From Brachyhypopomus gauderio (Eukaryota; Chordata; Actinopteri; Gymnotiformes; Hypopomidae), in NCBI RefSeq assembly GCF_052324685.1, contig NW_027506877.1, positions 62,001 to 126,000 on the forward strand: DNA of 64,000 bases, given 5' to 3'. The number at the start of each line of letters is the position of its first letter. Within the stretch, counting starts at the first letter, position 1. The notes beneath the pieces were generated by a model. It saw only the letters and a program-made list of their open reading frames with translations, ran no database searches and was not told the origin of the DNA. The translations under genes and the position numbers were made by a program. Shown one piece after another: positions 44,525 to 56,126 of this stretch.

Positions 44525-45797
44525 TTCCTTCTTCCTCTGTTAACTGTTTAAAAGAAATCAACACTCAGCAAATACATGTATATCTGTCCTACATCGGGCT
44601 AATAGGACTACATGCTTCTTGTCTTAACAGTACTCTTCCCATATATATTTTATCAAATACTTATATGGGACATAATTAAAGGACATTTTGGCATATTCTT
44701 TAAAATATATTCTATTTGTTATGTTGAATATTTAACAAATACGATTTGTTAAGCTCAAGCTTAATTTGCTATGTGCATGTACTTACACCACCCTGTTACA
44801 AATACAAAACAGATGTATATTTGCAAAATGTATATTTTAAAATATTTTTCAGTAAATCCTTTGTGATTCAGTTTACACTAAGTCGTTTTACACTGAAAGG
44901 TCGTATGATTTCAGGTAAGACTAATAATATGTATTACATGTTAGTTTGACTAAATTTCAATGCCTAAATGATCAGAAAATTTAACAGGGACATACAGTTT
45001 CTTGTAACGCCAGAGGCGTCATTATGTCAGAAGCAGTGGGTGAGGGTGGCAGTGGAACATATTAACTATCTTTACCACAGTCAAGATGAGAACAATAGAC
45101 TCACACACTGAATTAGTCTCTTAGTGTGCAAACATGCACATGAACAAAGCTCTTAAACAAAGTGGAACTGGTGTAGCAATTGCGCAGTGTGTTGTTTCCA
45201 TCTTCAGGTGTGTGGTGAGTGTCAGTAGATGGGAGACTGTGAACGAGGGAGTGGCTGAGTATGGGTGTGGTTGGGGTGTGGGCGTGGCTGAGATGTTGAT
45301 GTGGCTGGGGTTGTGTGCACAAGAGATCGGGTGTCTCCCCTGTGACATCTACTTCGAAATATATGCTCAAATACATTGTGCATATTATCATTAAAGCTGT
45401 TCTAACGACAAAATATTACATTTTTATGTGATAAAATTAACAATTTTACCATTATTTTATTCAAAATGCTTTAGTAACAGAGTTGCAAATTGAGATATAA
45501 TTGATGATAATTTATGTAAAGTACGACATTTGTGTTTAATAGACCATGTGTCTGTGCCTATTTTACTGCAGTCCTTAACATCATTATCAATATGACCTCA
45601 TTATGTGCTTACACTAAACTGCACCCTAACCTCCCCTCTGATCTTGAGGTCCCACGTTGAGAGGTGTTTTTACTCCTCTTATGAGGAGTCTCTCTACTTC
45701 TTCCTCTTGGCACGCTGCTCTTTAGATCATTCTGCCTTTTTCCCCTATTTCTGTATCTCCACTTTTCTCTGTTGTTGTAGGTCCTCCTGTCTCCTGT
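44525..45797. other. 5' flank of TRIM gene B, no gene
   Basis: 44560-44640 is similar to 18170-18250 upstream of gene A. A pair of short ORFs at 45113-45394 on opposite strands shadow each other and have no recognisable product. Confidence 0.5.
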
Positions 45798-46422
45798 TGT
45801 CACGTCCAGCCCCTCCCTCCTCCCTGGTCCCGCCTAGCTCCCCGCTCCCATTCGTTCCTCCCTCTGTCTGTCACGCCCCGTCGTCAGTCTCGTACACCTG
45901 AGTCTTGTTCTACCGTCGTGTTTCCGTGTATAAAAACCCCCTCGTGTTTTACCCCGGTGTCGGTCATTCCCTGCACGGTAATCCCTCGCTCCTTCTATAT
46001 CTCGTTTCTTCCAAAGACCTGTTCCTCCCGCTATCCATGTTCTCCCTTTGACTTCGCTCCCTGTCTGTTTGTTAGTTGTTCCCAGTGTTTTACGCCTGTG
46101 GTCTGAGTGTTGTTCCCTCGTGGTATTTCTATATGATTTTATCGTGCTGTCTGTTTGGGTTACCCTACTGTTGTGCTTTAGCGTTTCTTGTGTCTAGTTG
46201 CCCCGGTGTTCATTGTTGCCTATGTGTTTACAGTTTGTTAGTTGTGTGTTCTTACGTATGCTTGTTCCCAGTTGTTTAACGTTTCCGTTTAGTTCATGCT
46301 CTCTCCCCGTTAGTTTACTTAGCTCCCTCTGTCTTCCGTGTCCTTATCGTGTTTGTATCCCCTTTCATTAAAAACAACTATACTCTGCATTTGCGTCATG
46401 CCTGCCCGTCGCAAACGTTACA
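45798..46422 (+). mobile_element. Solo LTR with exact 5-bp TSD
   Basis: 625 bp, from TGTCACGTCCAGCCCC to GCAAACGTTACA, flanked by CCTGT on both sides (45793-45797, 46423-46427). TATA box TATAAAAA at 45929-45936 and a poly(A)-type CATTAAAAAC near 46366. TG...CA ends, TATA box and a 5-bp duplication identify a solo LTR formed by LTR-LTR recombination. Confidence 0.93.
45929..45936 (+). promoter_or_regulatory. TATA box of the solo LTR
   Basis: TATAAAAA, about 130 bp into the LTR. This could act as a promoter on the plus strand, pointing away from TRIM gene B. Confidence 0.6.
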
Positions 46423-46427
46423 CCTGT

Positions 46428-47199
46428 TCTCATCAGCATCACATCTGGCACAGCAGAGCAGCGGCTTCTCAGTAACACTGGAACGCCAGATCTCAGTAGA
46501 AACTCATTAGAAATTCTCATATTAGGCCTATCTATTGCAAACAATCACAACAGTTTAACCAAGAAATATGTCAATTCTGCCAATTTATTTAAAATAGCTT
46601 AATGATAAATTATACAAATTCATTCAACCAATTCAATACATTCATTTTTATAATTTAACCAAACATACCCTGTTAACTATGATAATAACCATGTTACCTT
46701 AATAAAGCAACAGGGTTGCGAATGAGTGCTACTGTAGCATTTAACTTATAAGCAAATCTTAGTTGTGAATTATAGCTATTTTTGTCAGGACTGGCTGCAG
46801 GGTTACTCCATCTACCGCCACTAGGGGGAGTCCCGTCAGCACGATCACTGCTGATCAGAATCAAAGAAACTATTTTTAAAAGATACATTAGACACATGTA
46901 ATTAAAATTCTGCCAACCTTTCCCAGCTAATTATTATATTTTGCTTTGCGATAGTTTAATTGGCAGGTTATGTGAACAAATTTGTTTTGGATTTAAATAT
47001 TAAGAGGAGGGACTGCAAATGTCCTCTAATTCTGCAATGTCCCATATATAATTAAAATGCACCAGAGCTCCTGAGATGATATTTATCTTTAGACTGGAAA
47101 ACCAGTTGTAGCTACCTATAAAACTTTGTAATAATGAGCAACAAACATAAATGTGATTGCCATTGTTAATTCTTCCTCATGTTTACTTTTGTCTGCGAG
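46428..47199. other. TRIM 5' flank, no gene
   Basis: 47050-47180 is similar to 18310-18450 (AAAATGCACCAGAGCTCCTGAGA versus AAAATGCACTAGAGCTTCTAAGA, 20 bases compared). A short CCGCCACTAGGGGGAG stretch near 46815 resembles common fish short repeats. No exon seen. Confidence 0.45.
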
Positions 47200-47872
47200 C
47201 GTGTGTAACAAAAGCTCTTATTTCCTTCGCAGGTTGTTGGTTTTAATGGATTTGTAACTTGTAGTAACGTAGAAAATTTGGCTCAGCAACTCAGATTTCG
47301 AATCAGTAATATTGTTTTTTTAGTTTAAACCTTAACTATTGTGTAGACAATAGCTATTGTATATTTGACAACGTGAAATCGTTCGCTTCGCTTTTACTCC
47401 AGTTCCTGGTTGAAGGGCGTACTGAACTGTAATCTCTGTCGTTACATTGCGAATCACACAACATATATGGCAGAATTCAGACATTTTCTCACGTCGTTCG
47501 TTATTTGCGGAAATTGACAATTTTCAGGAAACTCCCTGATCAGTATTTCAGCTGTTCACACGGTTCCTTTCTTATAATGTCCATGATATTCTTTGGTTTT
47601 ATTACACCTGTAGTTCACTCCGCCAGAAAACATCTGAATGATGAGCTACAGCACGCTAAAGTACAACTATAGGCTACTTACCTTTATTTTCCTTTATTTT
47701 CAGGAATTTCCATCTGGGATAAATAAAGTATCTATCTCTTTGCTGGTTTTTAGAAGGCTGTAACGTCCCGTTTCTCGTCTTCTTACAGCTACTTCATGTC
47801 CAGTAATGTTGCTGCTTCAATGATAAGTTTCTAAATGGTTCAGTTTTACTTTCACTTCACTGTTCTTTTGTT
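47200..47872. repeat. Paralogous TRIM 5' flank segment, copy 2
   Basis: Collinear with 29575-30140. Its right edge joins directly to a truncated PRY exon at 47873, marking a rearrangement breakpoint. Confidence 0.7.
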
Positions 47873-48048
47873 CTCATAGTAAAATCTCCCTGAGGAGAAT
47901 GCATCATTTCCCAGGACAAAAACACAATAATCAAATCTCTTTGGGTTGTCAGGGAGATTCTGTCTTGTGTCTCCATGTGTCACTTGTTTTCCATCATCAG
48001 ACAGGACGAGTTTGGGATGAGCTGTATCAGGATCCAGAGTCACATCCA
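47873..48048 (-). pseudogene. Truncated PRY exon fragment
   Basis: The acceptor TTTCTCTCAG and the PRY start ([20 protein letters not shown]) are kept, followed by [20 protein letters not shown] and SSGRFYYE. Homology stops there, where SPRY should begin. It is the 5' third of a third PRY-SPRY exon, cut by rearrangement. Confidence 0.9.
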
Positions 48049-48540
48049 CTGAGAGAAACATACAGTATGTTAAATGTACATAATAATATTCTATATGATA
48101 ACTCCTAAGTATGGCATAGATCCTACTGATTAAAATATGTAACAGGGTTTGTAGAACACTAAAATACTCACAGATTCAACACTGTATCTCCTTTTAAAAT
48201 AATTATCTATTGAAGTATCTCTCACACTCTTGGTTGTGCTATTAAATAACTAGGAAGACAGTTTCATTATTGTTAGACAAAGAACACATTATAGGTGAAT
48301 CCTGGAATTGATCATTTATTCACTGACCCAGGACTCCATCTATAATTCATAAATATATATCTTTTCATTCACACTGTCAAGCAATTGACAGTCAAAACAT
48401 TGTCAGTTGTAAGTTGAAATTCACCACTTCTGGTGACAGTTTTTTGTTCTTTTTCACATATTTATTTCTACACTATCAGTATGTCACTCTGGTTAAGGGT
48501 CTCTGCCAAATTCTGTAAATTTAAGTAGAACTGTAAATTA
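48049..48540. other. TRIM-type intron relic
   Basis: Upstream of the PRY fragment, similar to 37339-37400 and 37690-37960 of gene B, so it is part of the same duplicated intron. No exon. Confidence 0.5.
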
Positions 48541-48545
48541 ATAAC

Positions 48546-49057
48546 TAACGCAGCACGCACTGGGGAGCGAGGGGACGGACACAAACGCTGAGAAGATTTA
48601 TTACAGGGAATTCCATAATCGAAGTCGTAGTCACAGGCAGGGGCGTCGAAACGGGAGAGCCATCCAGGTTAGACAAGTACAGGGGCATGATAACAGATAG
48701 ACGCAAAACAGGGCAGGATAACACTGAACATAAAGTAAACCAACAGCGAATGCAAAGTACCACGAAGGCAGAACACAGATCCACAATAGCAAAACACGAC
48801 AGAATGACGGAGAAGCAGAATCTCAAAACAGAACCAGAGAACGAATAACCGACAAGGGGCTAGGGAAACACAGGGACTATAAGTACATGGAACTAACAAG
48901 ACACAGCTGAGGATGATTACGACACGGGCGTGGCAGACAGACAGAAACCGGGGCAACAGACAAGCAGGGCGGGGCTAACGGGCAAGGAACACAGAACCAC
49001 AAGGGACAGAGACACTGGAGTGACAGCGAGGAGAAGGGGGCGTAGCCCTACGTGACA
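48546..49057 (-). mobile_element. Solo-LTR-like repeat with 5-bp TSD
   Basis: On the minus strand it runs TGTCACGTAGGGCTACGCCC to GTGCGTGCTGCGTTA, flanked by ATAAC on both sides (48541-48545, 49058-49062). It lacks the last CA seen in the copy at 2290. Same family as 38274-40396. Confidence 0.8.
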
Positions 49058-49062
49058 ATAAC

Positions 49063-49419
49063 ATGTTTACACACTTTAAAATTAATAATTATATAATCAG
49101 AAATCAAGATACCATTGAGCCAGACTACTATTAAACTACAGGAATCAATGCATTAGCTAGTATTGCAAATAAACAGCCCCACTTAAACAGGATTTAAAAC
49201 ATATACCAAGAAGCACAAATAACCACAGACAGATAAACATACAATTTAAGAATGAGGACAAGTATTATCTGCAGAGTTAGTGGTCATTATATATGTGGTC
49301 AATTATGAATACAAAACACCCTGACATCATCCCTCCCTTCTAGCTTATTTTAAAATCAGATCATTAATGAAAAAGGCACAAATGATGGGGCAGAAAAGTT
49401 CTGGGAGGCTTTGACCCAC
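49063..49419. other. No recognisable feature
   Basis: AT-rich spacer before the orphan coiled-coil exon. Confidence 0.4.
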
Positions 49420-49515
49420 TTTTCTGAGCGCTACTGAGTGTTTGATCTGGTCAATCTTCTTCAGTCTCTCTTGGATCATCTGCTGCACTTCTGACTGTGT
49501 CTTCCACAGTTGTGT
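49420..49515 (-). pseudogene. Orphan 96-bp TRIM coiled-coil exon
   Basis: Exactly 96 bp with an acceptor (CCATAG) and a donor (GTGGGT). It encodes TQLWKTQSEVQQMIQERLKK and then IDQIKHSVALRK in an open frame. No RING, 234-bp or other TRIM exon is near, except the PRY fragment at 47873-48048, so it is a leftover of a third gene copy. Confidence 0.88.
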
Positions 49516-50136
49516 CTATGGGAAGAAAGAATATATAAATGTATTTTTTTAACATTCAATTAGTTTTATTACTCTTGCTCACTGGAGTCAGATTGGTTGA
49601 TGATGTGTAATTACGCTCTAGTCCTGATGATGCCTCCTTAAGGGTAAAATCTAACCTCAAGATTTGCTATAAGCATATGTAGCCCTCTGTTGCCGCAGAG
49701 GGGGTGGTGTTTGTGATTATACTGAGTTCGTGGGTGTGGTTCTCACCTGTTAAGCTCCAGTTGTTACTAGTTAACTTAACTTTACCCGATGTAACTCTGT
49801 GACTCATACCAACCATATACCCTTAGAGTGGACAGACAGTTTACTAGCAGAATGTATTTTAATTATATATTAATATTAATTATATAAATATATTTTAGCT
49901 ATAAAGGAAAATAAATACCAAAACACAATCCCAAATGTAGATATCAAATTAACAAAATGATTTAGCTTTAGAATCTGTTATAGTACTCAAATTCTGTGAA
50001 TAACAAAATATTCTGCTATAGTTAGATAACTGCGATGCAGTTTAAAATCTGTAAGACTTCTAGAACCAGCTCTAACCAGATTGATGGCTTCACTTAAATA
50101 TAACAGTGTATAGAAAATGCAACACAACAGAATCTA
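49516..50136. other. No recognisable feature
   Basis: AT-rich sequence without supported exon, terminal repeats or long ORF. Confidence 0.4.
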
Positions 50137-50439
50137 AAGTTGCGTCCGAAATCGCGTACTTAAGCAGTACGTTCTAGATTTCGGTGCAGTACGGTCTTCC
50201 CAACCGTCAAAGCAGTACGTTATTTAAGTACGCGATTGGTCAGTATGCATCCAACTTCGGACATACTACGTCCGCCATCTTACCCGTCACATGACCTATG
50301 ACGTTACGCTACTAAATTAAAAGCCCCATTTGACAGTTTTCTAGTTTATGGTCTGTTCGCGATTTACATTCAATTTGCTTCATTTACATTTACATTTTAT
50401 TCATTTACATTTCATTTTACATTTACCTCGTCAAGAGCG

Positions 50440-52442
50440 ATGGTATTCTCTGCAAGACGGCGTCGAGTAGTAGCTCGGAGAAGATTCCTCAGGAATTTGA
50501 TCATTTACCTCAGGAGAAATGTAAGTACCGCTATCGTCTTTAGCAATCGTAGCCGGCACTTACTACATACATATTTGTGCTATATTACTGATTGGACAGC
50601 ACAAATCGATGACATCTTAATAATAAGATGATTAAAAATACAGCTTCAAGTTATATTTCTAGACCAGAGGTCACTAACAGGCGGACCGCGGTCCGGATCA
50701 TACCTGTCAAGTGTCCCGTTTTGGCCGGGACAGTCCCGTATTTTACCGCTCTGTCCCGGCGTCATCCCGTATTTTTATTTGTCCCGTATTTCCGATATCT
50801 CACGCCGAAAAAAATATCCAGTTTATTTACCTCAGATCCCCATATATGATTCAATACGTTACTAGTTCGCTAGCTCTGGCGCCATCCACCGGCGATATAA
50901 CACTGAATCTGTGTCCATTTTACGCCCTCCCTAACTCTGCAAATTTCTATTTCCATGGTCCGCAACCAACGGACCCAAATGCCATCCCATCTGGACCCAG
51001 AATAAATTGTTAAAAATATTTTTTAATTTTGACGGGAGAATTAATTTTAAACCGGAGCATTTATTTCAGCGCTATTGAAAAAAACACTCCGTTACAAGTG
51101 TTACGTTCGCCACCTAAGCCCCCCCCCTCCCCCCCCGGTCGCCGCCGCCGCGATTAGCCCTGTTAGTGGAGCTAGAGTTAGTGGAGCTTCGAGCGTAGTG
51201 GTAAATATCTGGTTTGAATACCGCGGAGCAAAAAACATTCTTTGTGCTCATGATTATGAAATAATGTATAGTCAAACCACTTTCACAAAAATATTTATTC
51301 AATTTATTTTACAGTAAATAAAAAACCAAATTCTAATTGGATCAAATAAATAAAGTATTATTATATTAATAATTAATTAAACTATGTGCATTGATTTACA
51401 GGATGGGAGCCTGACGTATTGTCACCTCAATACAGCTGTGCCCGTCTTGCAGCTGTATTTCGGTGGTGGAGACCTCAGGGCAGATTTCAGACTCTCCCGT
51501 GAGACCATCACGTCACTCAGTAATGCACTGAGGCAGGAGACTGATCATGGGTGGAGCAGGGACATCGAGCTGTTGGTGTTCCTTTACTGGCTGGCACACG
51601 CAGCATCCTATCGTGTGGTCTCCCGAGCATTCGCCATCCCAAGATCTACTGTGTGTGACATCGTGCACAGAATGAGCAAGGCAGTCAGTGGCATTTTGAA
51701 GAGGGTCATCATGTTACCTGCTGGTGATGAACTGGATGTGGTAGGAGCAGGATTTGCCCAGTTGGCTGGATCGGCGTCCTTCAAAGTGGCAGTTGGTGCC
51801 ATCGACGGGTGCCACATCAGAATAAAACCCCCATCTGCCAATGCACAGTGCTACCTGAACAGGAAGCTTTTTTATTCTGTGCAGCTGCAAGCAATCTGTG
51901 ACCATCAGGGAAGGTTTATTGACATTTTTGTGGGTTACCCTGGGTCTGTACATGACGCACGGGTGCTGAAGAACAGCCCTATATACAAAGAGGGCCTATA
52001 CCCACCTAGAGGAAGGTGCATCCTTGGTGATGGGGGTTATCCGTGCATCAGCGCACCAATCCAGCTCCTGACCCCTTATCGAGAGCCTGTGCAGAACCCT
52101 GTACAGGCTCGTTTCAACAGCAGACTCTCTCGGGCCAGGAACATAATTGAAAGAACATTTGGAATGCTGAAGACCCGCTGGCGATCCATTTTCTTTAAAG
52201 CCCTTGAGGTGAGCCCTGTCTTCGCACCCGAGGTTGTGGCATGCTGCGCTGTGCTCCACAACCTCTGCATTGCTCACGGCGACATCATAGACCCAGATGT
52301 TCCAGAGGCTGATGACACTGACCCACCAGAGCCTGTCGGCACAGAACAAACATCAGGGGAAGATGCACGAGAGATTCTGGCTGCAGCTGTCTCAGCACCA
52401 CAACATTGTGTTTTAGCTCTGCACGAGCATGATTATATTTAG
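50440..52442 (+). CDS. Harbinger DDE transposase, two exons, intact
   Basis: Exon 1 (50440-50520) encodes a basic start (MVFSARRRRVVARRRFLRN) and ends at a GTAAGT donor. Exon 2 (51402-52442) follows a TTGATTTACAG acceptor in matching phase. The 373-residue product has the DDE_Tnp_4 core: D162 in GAIDGCHIRIKPP, D212 in GYPGSVHDARVL and E277 in NIIERTFGMLKTRWR, plus an HTH-like segment (FAIPRSTVCDIVHRMSKAVS). No frame damage. The enzyme excises and inserts the element in the nucleus, and in vertebrates this family needs the MYB-like partner for nuclear import and end binding. Exon 1 rests on splice signals and phase, and exon 2 on homology. An ATG at 51384 could serve as start if the intron is not spliced. 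Confidence 0.88.
50645..51140. mobile_element. Repeat inserted in the transposase intron
   Basis: Starts near CAGAGGTCACTAACAGGCGG, a hAT-like terminus, and includes a CCCGTATTT-rich part and a segment similar to 3900-4000 inside the first hAT element. The right end was not located. Confidence 0.45.
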
Positions 52443-53467
52443 GCCTTTCTCTTTGAGTGTTTAAAACATCGCTTTAAAACCCAACGGCTCTTTTAAGAGC
52501 CACCCACACTTTCGCCAAAAGAGTTTCCATATTCTAATTGTACATGCGGCACGACGACCAATACAGTTTGTAATTTCCATTTGGCGCCTGCATTCAGTAG
52601 GCCAGCATTTCTGAATTAATCATTATTTTTAGTTGGTCTAATCAAGTTTTCAATGAATTTTTTAGATATTCATTGGCTGTAATCATCAACATTAGCAAAA
52701 ATAAACACTTGAAATAGATCACCTTGTTTGTGATGAATCTATATAATATATGCGTTTTTTTGTATTTAATTACTGAAATTGATTAACTTTTTGATATAAT
52801 TTACTGAGATGCACCTGTATTAGTTTCTCTATCTCCCTGCTGTAGGCTGACTCATCCCCACCAGAGATTAGACTAGTGATGGTGGTATCAGCAAACCTCA
52901 AGAGTTTGGCTGCTTCACGGAGGCACAGCTGTTTGTGTAGAAGGAGAAGAGCAGGGGAGAAAGGACAGGGCTTTGTGTGGAGTGTGCCCTGATGGTCCGG
53001 GAGTCAGACACGTTTTCCAACTTTCAAACGCTGATTTATGTTGATTTGATGCCAAATTAAAATCATTCCAAATTGTACTTGTTGGGTGTAAATGATGTAT
53101 TACCTTTAGGTTATGAATATCATTTAGCATTAAAGTTTAAACAGAAAGCTTGCTCCATCAATACATTCAAAAGATCTATGAGAATTTCTACTCAGTGTGG
53201 CTACTGATCAGAAGACTAAAACTTGTTTAATTAATGAAGTTGTTTGGGACAAAAAGATCACACACATACTTTATGCATAAGCTTGAAAACTATGCCCTAC
53301 CTATAGTATACCTATAGTATAAGACTTGTATAAGACACAAAATCTAAACATATTTAAATTAAATCTACAACCTAACTATTTCTAGTTGCAAATGTATTAC
53401 TGTCATCATTCTCACAATATATAATAACACCAAAAGACTTGAAAGCTGATATACAACTATTTATTTT
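52443..53467. other. Spacer between the two Harbinger genes, with a LINE relic
   Basis: Mostly AT-rich. It holds the Rex1-like fragment at 52820-53010 and otherwise only the 3' UTRs of the two convergent genes. Confidence 0.5.
52820..53010 (-). pseudogene. Rex1-like LINE reverse transcriptase fragment
   Basis: On the minus strand SDSRTI is followed by a degraded LSPLLF block and then REAAKLLRFADTTITSLISG and GDESAY, matching the FADDTT active-site region of Rex1/CR1-type reverse transcriptases, with one Asp codon lost. About 190 bp only. Confidence 0.75.
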
Positions 53468-55512
53468 TTAGCTAAAATCTCCAATACATTTAAAAATCTT
53501 TCCTCTCTCTCTTGCCTCCCTATCCCTCCTTTCCTCTCTTATTCTAGCTTCTGCATCTCTCTTCTCTTCTCGTGCTATTGTTTCCCTCTCTCTTCTTTCC
53601 TCTCTCTTTTCAGCTTCTCTCCATCTTCTTTCCTCCCTCTCCTCAGCCTCTCTCCATCTTCTTTCCTCCCTCTCCTCAGCCTCTCTCTGTCTTCTCTCGT
53701 CTCTTTCCTCAGCCTCTCTCTCCCTCTCATTTTCCCTCTCTTCCAACTCCCTCAAATATTCCATTAAATTCCCCCGCCTCTTCTTGGCAAGGGGTTCCTT
53801 TACAGAGGGCAGTGGCTCAACAGCAGCACCCTGGCCAGATGAGGCAATAAGGGTGGGTGGACTAATTGATGGCCTCCCACCTATTGCCTCATCCATGGCA
53901 GCATACCATTTCCAGGATGCTGCTGTTGCTACACCACCCTCTGTACTCACCCCAGTGGGGGGGGCACTTCAGTTCCTACAAAATTAATAAAAACACGGAA
54001 GAGGGAACGGGGGACAACACCTTGTATTATAACTAAACCTTCACTGAATTATTTTAATCTGATAAACTATCAGGAAGAGACTTACTTTATATTTTTGCTA
54101 TTTTTTTTTAACATAAAGTGGAGAGATTGCCTTTGGCAGTTTTTTCTCCAAGACGAAGGCTCTGCAAGATAATGGACATAACCGTTAACTACAGTAAAAT
54201 GCATACACTGTCTTAAAACTGGTAATACTACATCTCTATTACATACAGCCTTTTGTGTACATGACCTGTAATGCAGATGTATTAATTTAACCAAAGTTAC
54301 TTACTCAAAACCTCGTACTGCTGCATTTCTTTTACCGGTGAAGAGGGACGCATTGGCCACCCTCCACCGGATAAGGTCCCTGGTGTCTTCATCAGTCCCT
54401 GCAAGAATAAACTATAGCTTTAAAATTGATGGTTACTGTATCAGTGTAGCAAAGTTACAAAAATCAATAATCACAAAGCTAGATATATTTTTATAGTATA
54501 GAATATGGTAAGAATAGGTTAGCCTTTCAATAGTATTACTAAAAAGGTGAGGTGAATGCATGAACGTCGTTATATCAGTATGACAAACAACCAAGGTTTA
54601 AAATAAAAGAAAATAAACAAAGGAATTCGACCTGCAAACCACTTGTAAACCAGATTAAAGCTGGGCGTACACTGTACGATATTTTAAATCGTGTACTCAG
54701 CTCCAGCTCAAACTGCACGACTGAGTCGGGTCGTGGAGCTGCTTCAACAGTGCGATACTCTCACGAGGAGCGATTTGAATTTCAAACATGTTTGATAATC
54801 TTGCGACGCTGCGATTTCTGATCGGGAGTTGGTCGTGAGGTGTGAATCGCTCCTCGTTTACCTGTGTAAACTATACGATGCACGACACGATTGAGCCGAA
54901 ACTCGGCCCGATCGCAAAAATAGTCACACAAGTGAAAAATCGGCTGAAAATGGGCCAAAAATCGCACAGTATACACCCAGCTTTAGTCAGTCATGTCTTA
55001 AAATCATTGCGAGCAAAATGGTCTAAAATTGTCGGATGCGCTTCAGATTTTGTTGCGAGTTAATCGGTACGACAATAAGTATTAGCTTGACGGGTCAACT
55101 AGCGAGCTAAGATTACCTCAGCTTGGACTCGCTGATTGTCATAAACACTAAAAAATACAGAAATCCACAGCTCCATTCGGATATGCGCATATGCATATAA
55201 ATCTAACAAAACCGACATTAATACCGCACATTTTTCGCGTTATCGGATATACGAGTTAATCGGTATTAGCTTGACGGGTCAACTAGCGAGCTAACAAGAT
55301 TACCTCAGCTTGGATTTGCTAACTACGTTAATAAAAAATGTAAAAACGATATATATGTAATCTAACAAATTGTATTTTTCATTCTCAGTGACACTACTTG
55401 TAACGGCACTTGGGTTGCACTTGGTTTGCACATCATCATATTTTAAAAATGTTTTATTTTGTGTTTGAATCTACTTACACTTGTAAATTGCTGGCTCGCC
55501 GCTTTCCGCCAT
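53468..55512 (-). pseudogene. Harbinger MYB/trihelix-like partner gene, broken
   Basis: Exons 55512-55479, 54398-54305, 54161-54086 and 53975-53468 join in phase. Exons 1-2 give MAESGEPAIYK and WTDEDTRDLIRWRVANASLF, the MYB/SANT-like start. Exon 3 reads EAFVLEKKLPKAISPLYVKK and then TAG, where the family has Trp. Exon 4 opens ELKCPP, but an eighth C in the run at 53954-53961 shifts the frame away from STEGGVATAASWKWYAAMDE and the long Glu/Arg-rich coiled-coil tail (EERERREREAEER type). In vertebrate Harbinger elements this protein brings the transposase to the nucleus and to the ends. Two independent lesions suggest loss of function, though the C-run could be a sequencing error. Confidence 0.8.
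54659..54982. mobile_element. Harbinger-type MITE, copy 2
   Basis: Same family as 28105-28442 (AGCTGGGCGTACACTGTACG at the start, ATACACCCAGCT at the end), with TAA left and TTA right. It sits in intron 1 of the MYB-like gene. Confidence 0.85.
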
Positions 55513-55773
55513 TTTATTTTTCTGACTTCGAACTCCTCCGCTGCTCCAGTTGAATCATGGGATAGGACAGTTGCTCCAGTTGAATCATGGGATAGGACAG
55601 TGTGCTGCAATCACGTACTTAAAAATGGCTGCCGATGCAGTACGTCATCCGGGTACGTTTCGCGTACTGGTTTAATGCATACTGTGGTTTCGGACGTACT
55701 AGGTTGTTCGCGTACTGCTTCTCGCGTACTATATTGTAGTGTAGTACTCGGTTTCGGACGGGCCGCAAGTCTA

Positions 55774-56126
55774 GTACTTATCTATAAATTTTGTGTGACC
55801 GGTCACCCTTCAATAACTCTTAACGCTTTTGTTAAAGCTGGCATAATAATAATAAAATAATAAAATGGTGCAGGCCTGTTGAAGTGCAGTATGTAGCGAA
55901 TCCTTGGCTTTATATTCGGACGGTATCCGAATCAGTATTCAGTTACAAATCAGTTAGAATCAGCTAAACAGTATTCTGAACTAGTAATATAGAGCTGTCT
56001 AGCTGGATGTCGGCTAGTATTTCACTCAACATAATTTTCAAACAAAAGTTATGAACCATCTTCATTTCAACAAATGGTGATTCGGAGCTCGTCGGGATGA
56101 TTTTAAACGAGTGGCCGATACGCAGA
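55774..56126. other. No recognisable feature
   Basis: Contains a short TAATAATAATAAAATAA run near 55840. No gene. Confidence 0.4.

Larger units (their letters stand above)
50137..55770 (+). mobile_element. PIF/Harbinger transposon with transposase and MYB-like genes
   Basis: The left end (AAGTTGCGTCCGAAATCGCG) and the right end, inverted (ACTTGCGGCCCGTCCGAAAC), are imperfect terminal repeats. CTA (or TCTA) flanks both ends, giving the 3-bp duplication of this superfamily. Both ends are packed with AGTACG/CGTACT words. Two genes point at each other: the DDE transposase on plus and a trihelix/MYB-like protein on minus. A MITE, a LINE relic and another repeat are nested inside. Confidence 0.82.

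Noticed and set aside
45113-45394. Opposed ORFs of 92 and 86 codons
   Set aside because: They overlap on opposite strands and arise from a GTGTGG-rich stretch without stops. No domain or splice support.
51114-51302. Gly/Arg-rich minus-strand ORF upstream of the Harbinger transposase
   Set aside because: It is the complement of a C-rich repeat in the intron, with no start context or homologue recognised.
53572-53987. Plus-strand Pro/Phe-rich ORFs near 53.6-54.0 kb
   Set aside because: Antisense shadow of the Glu/Arg-rich tail of the MYB-like gene.
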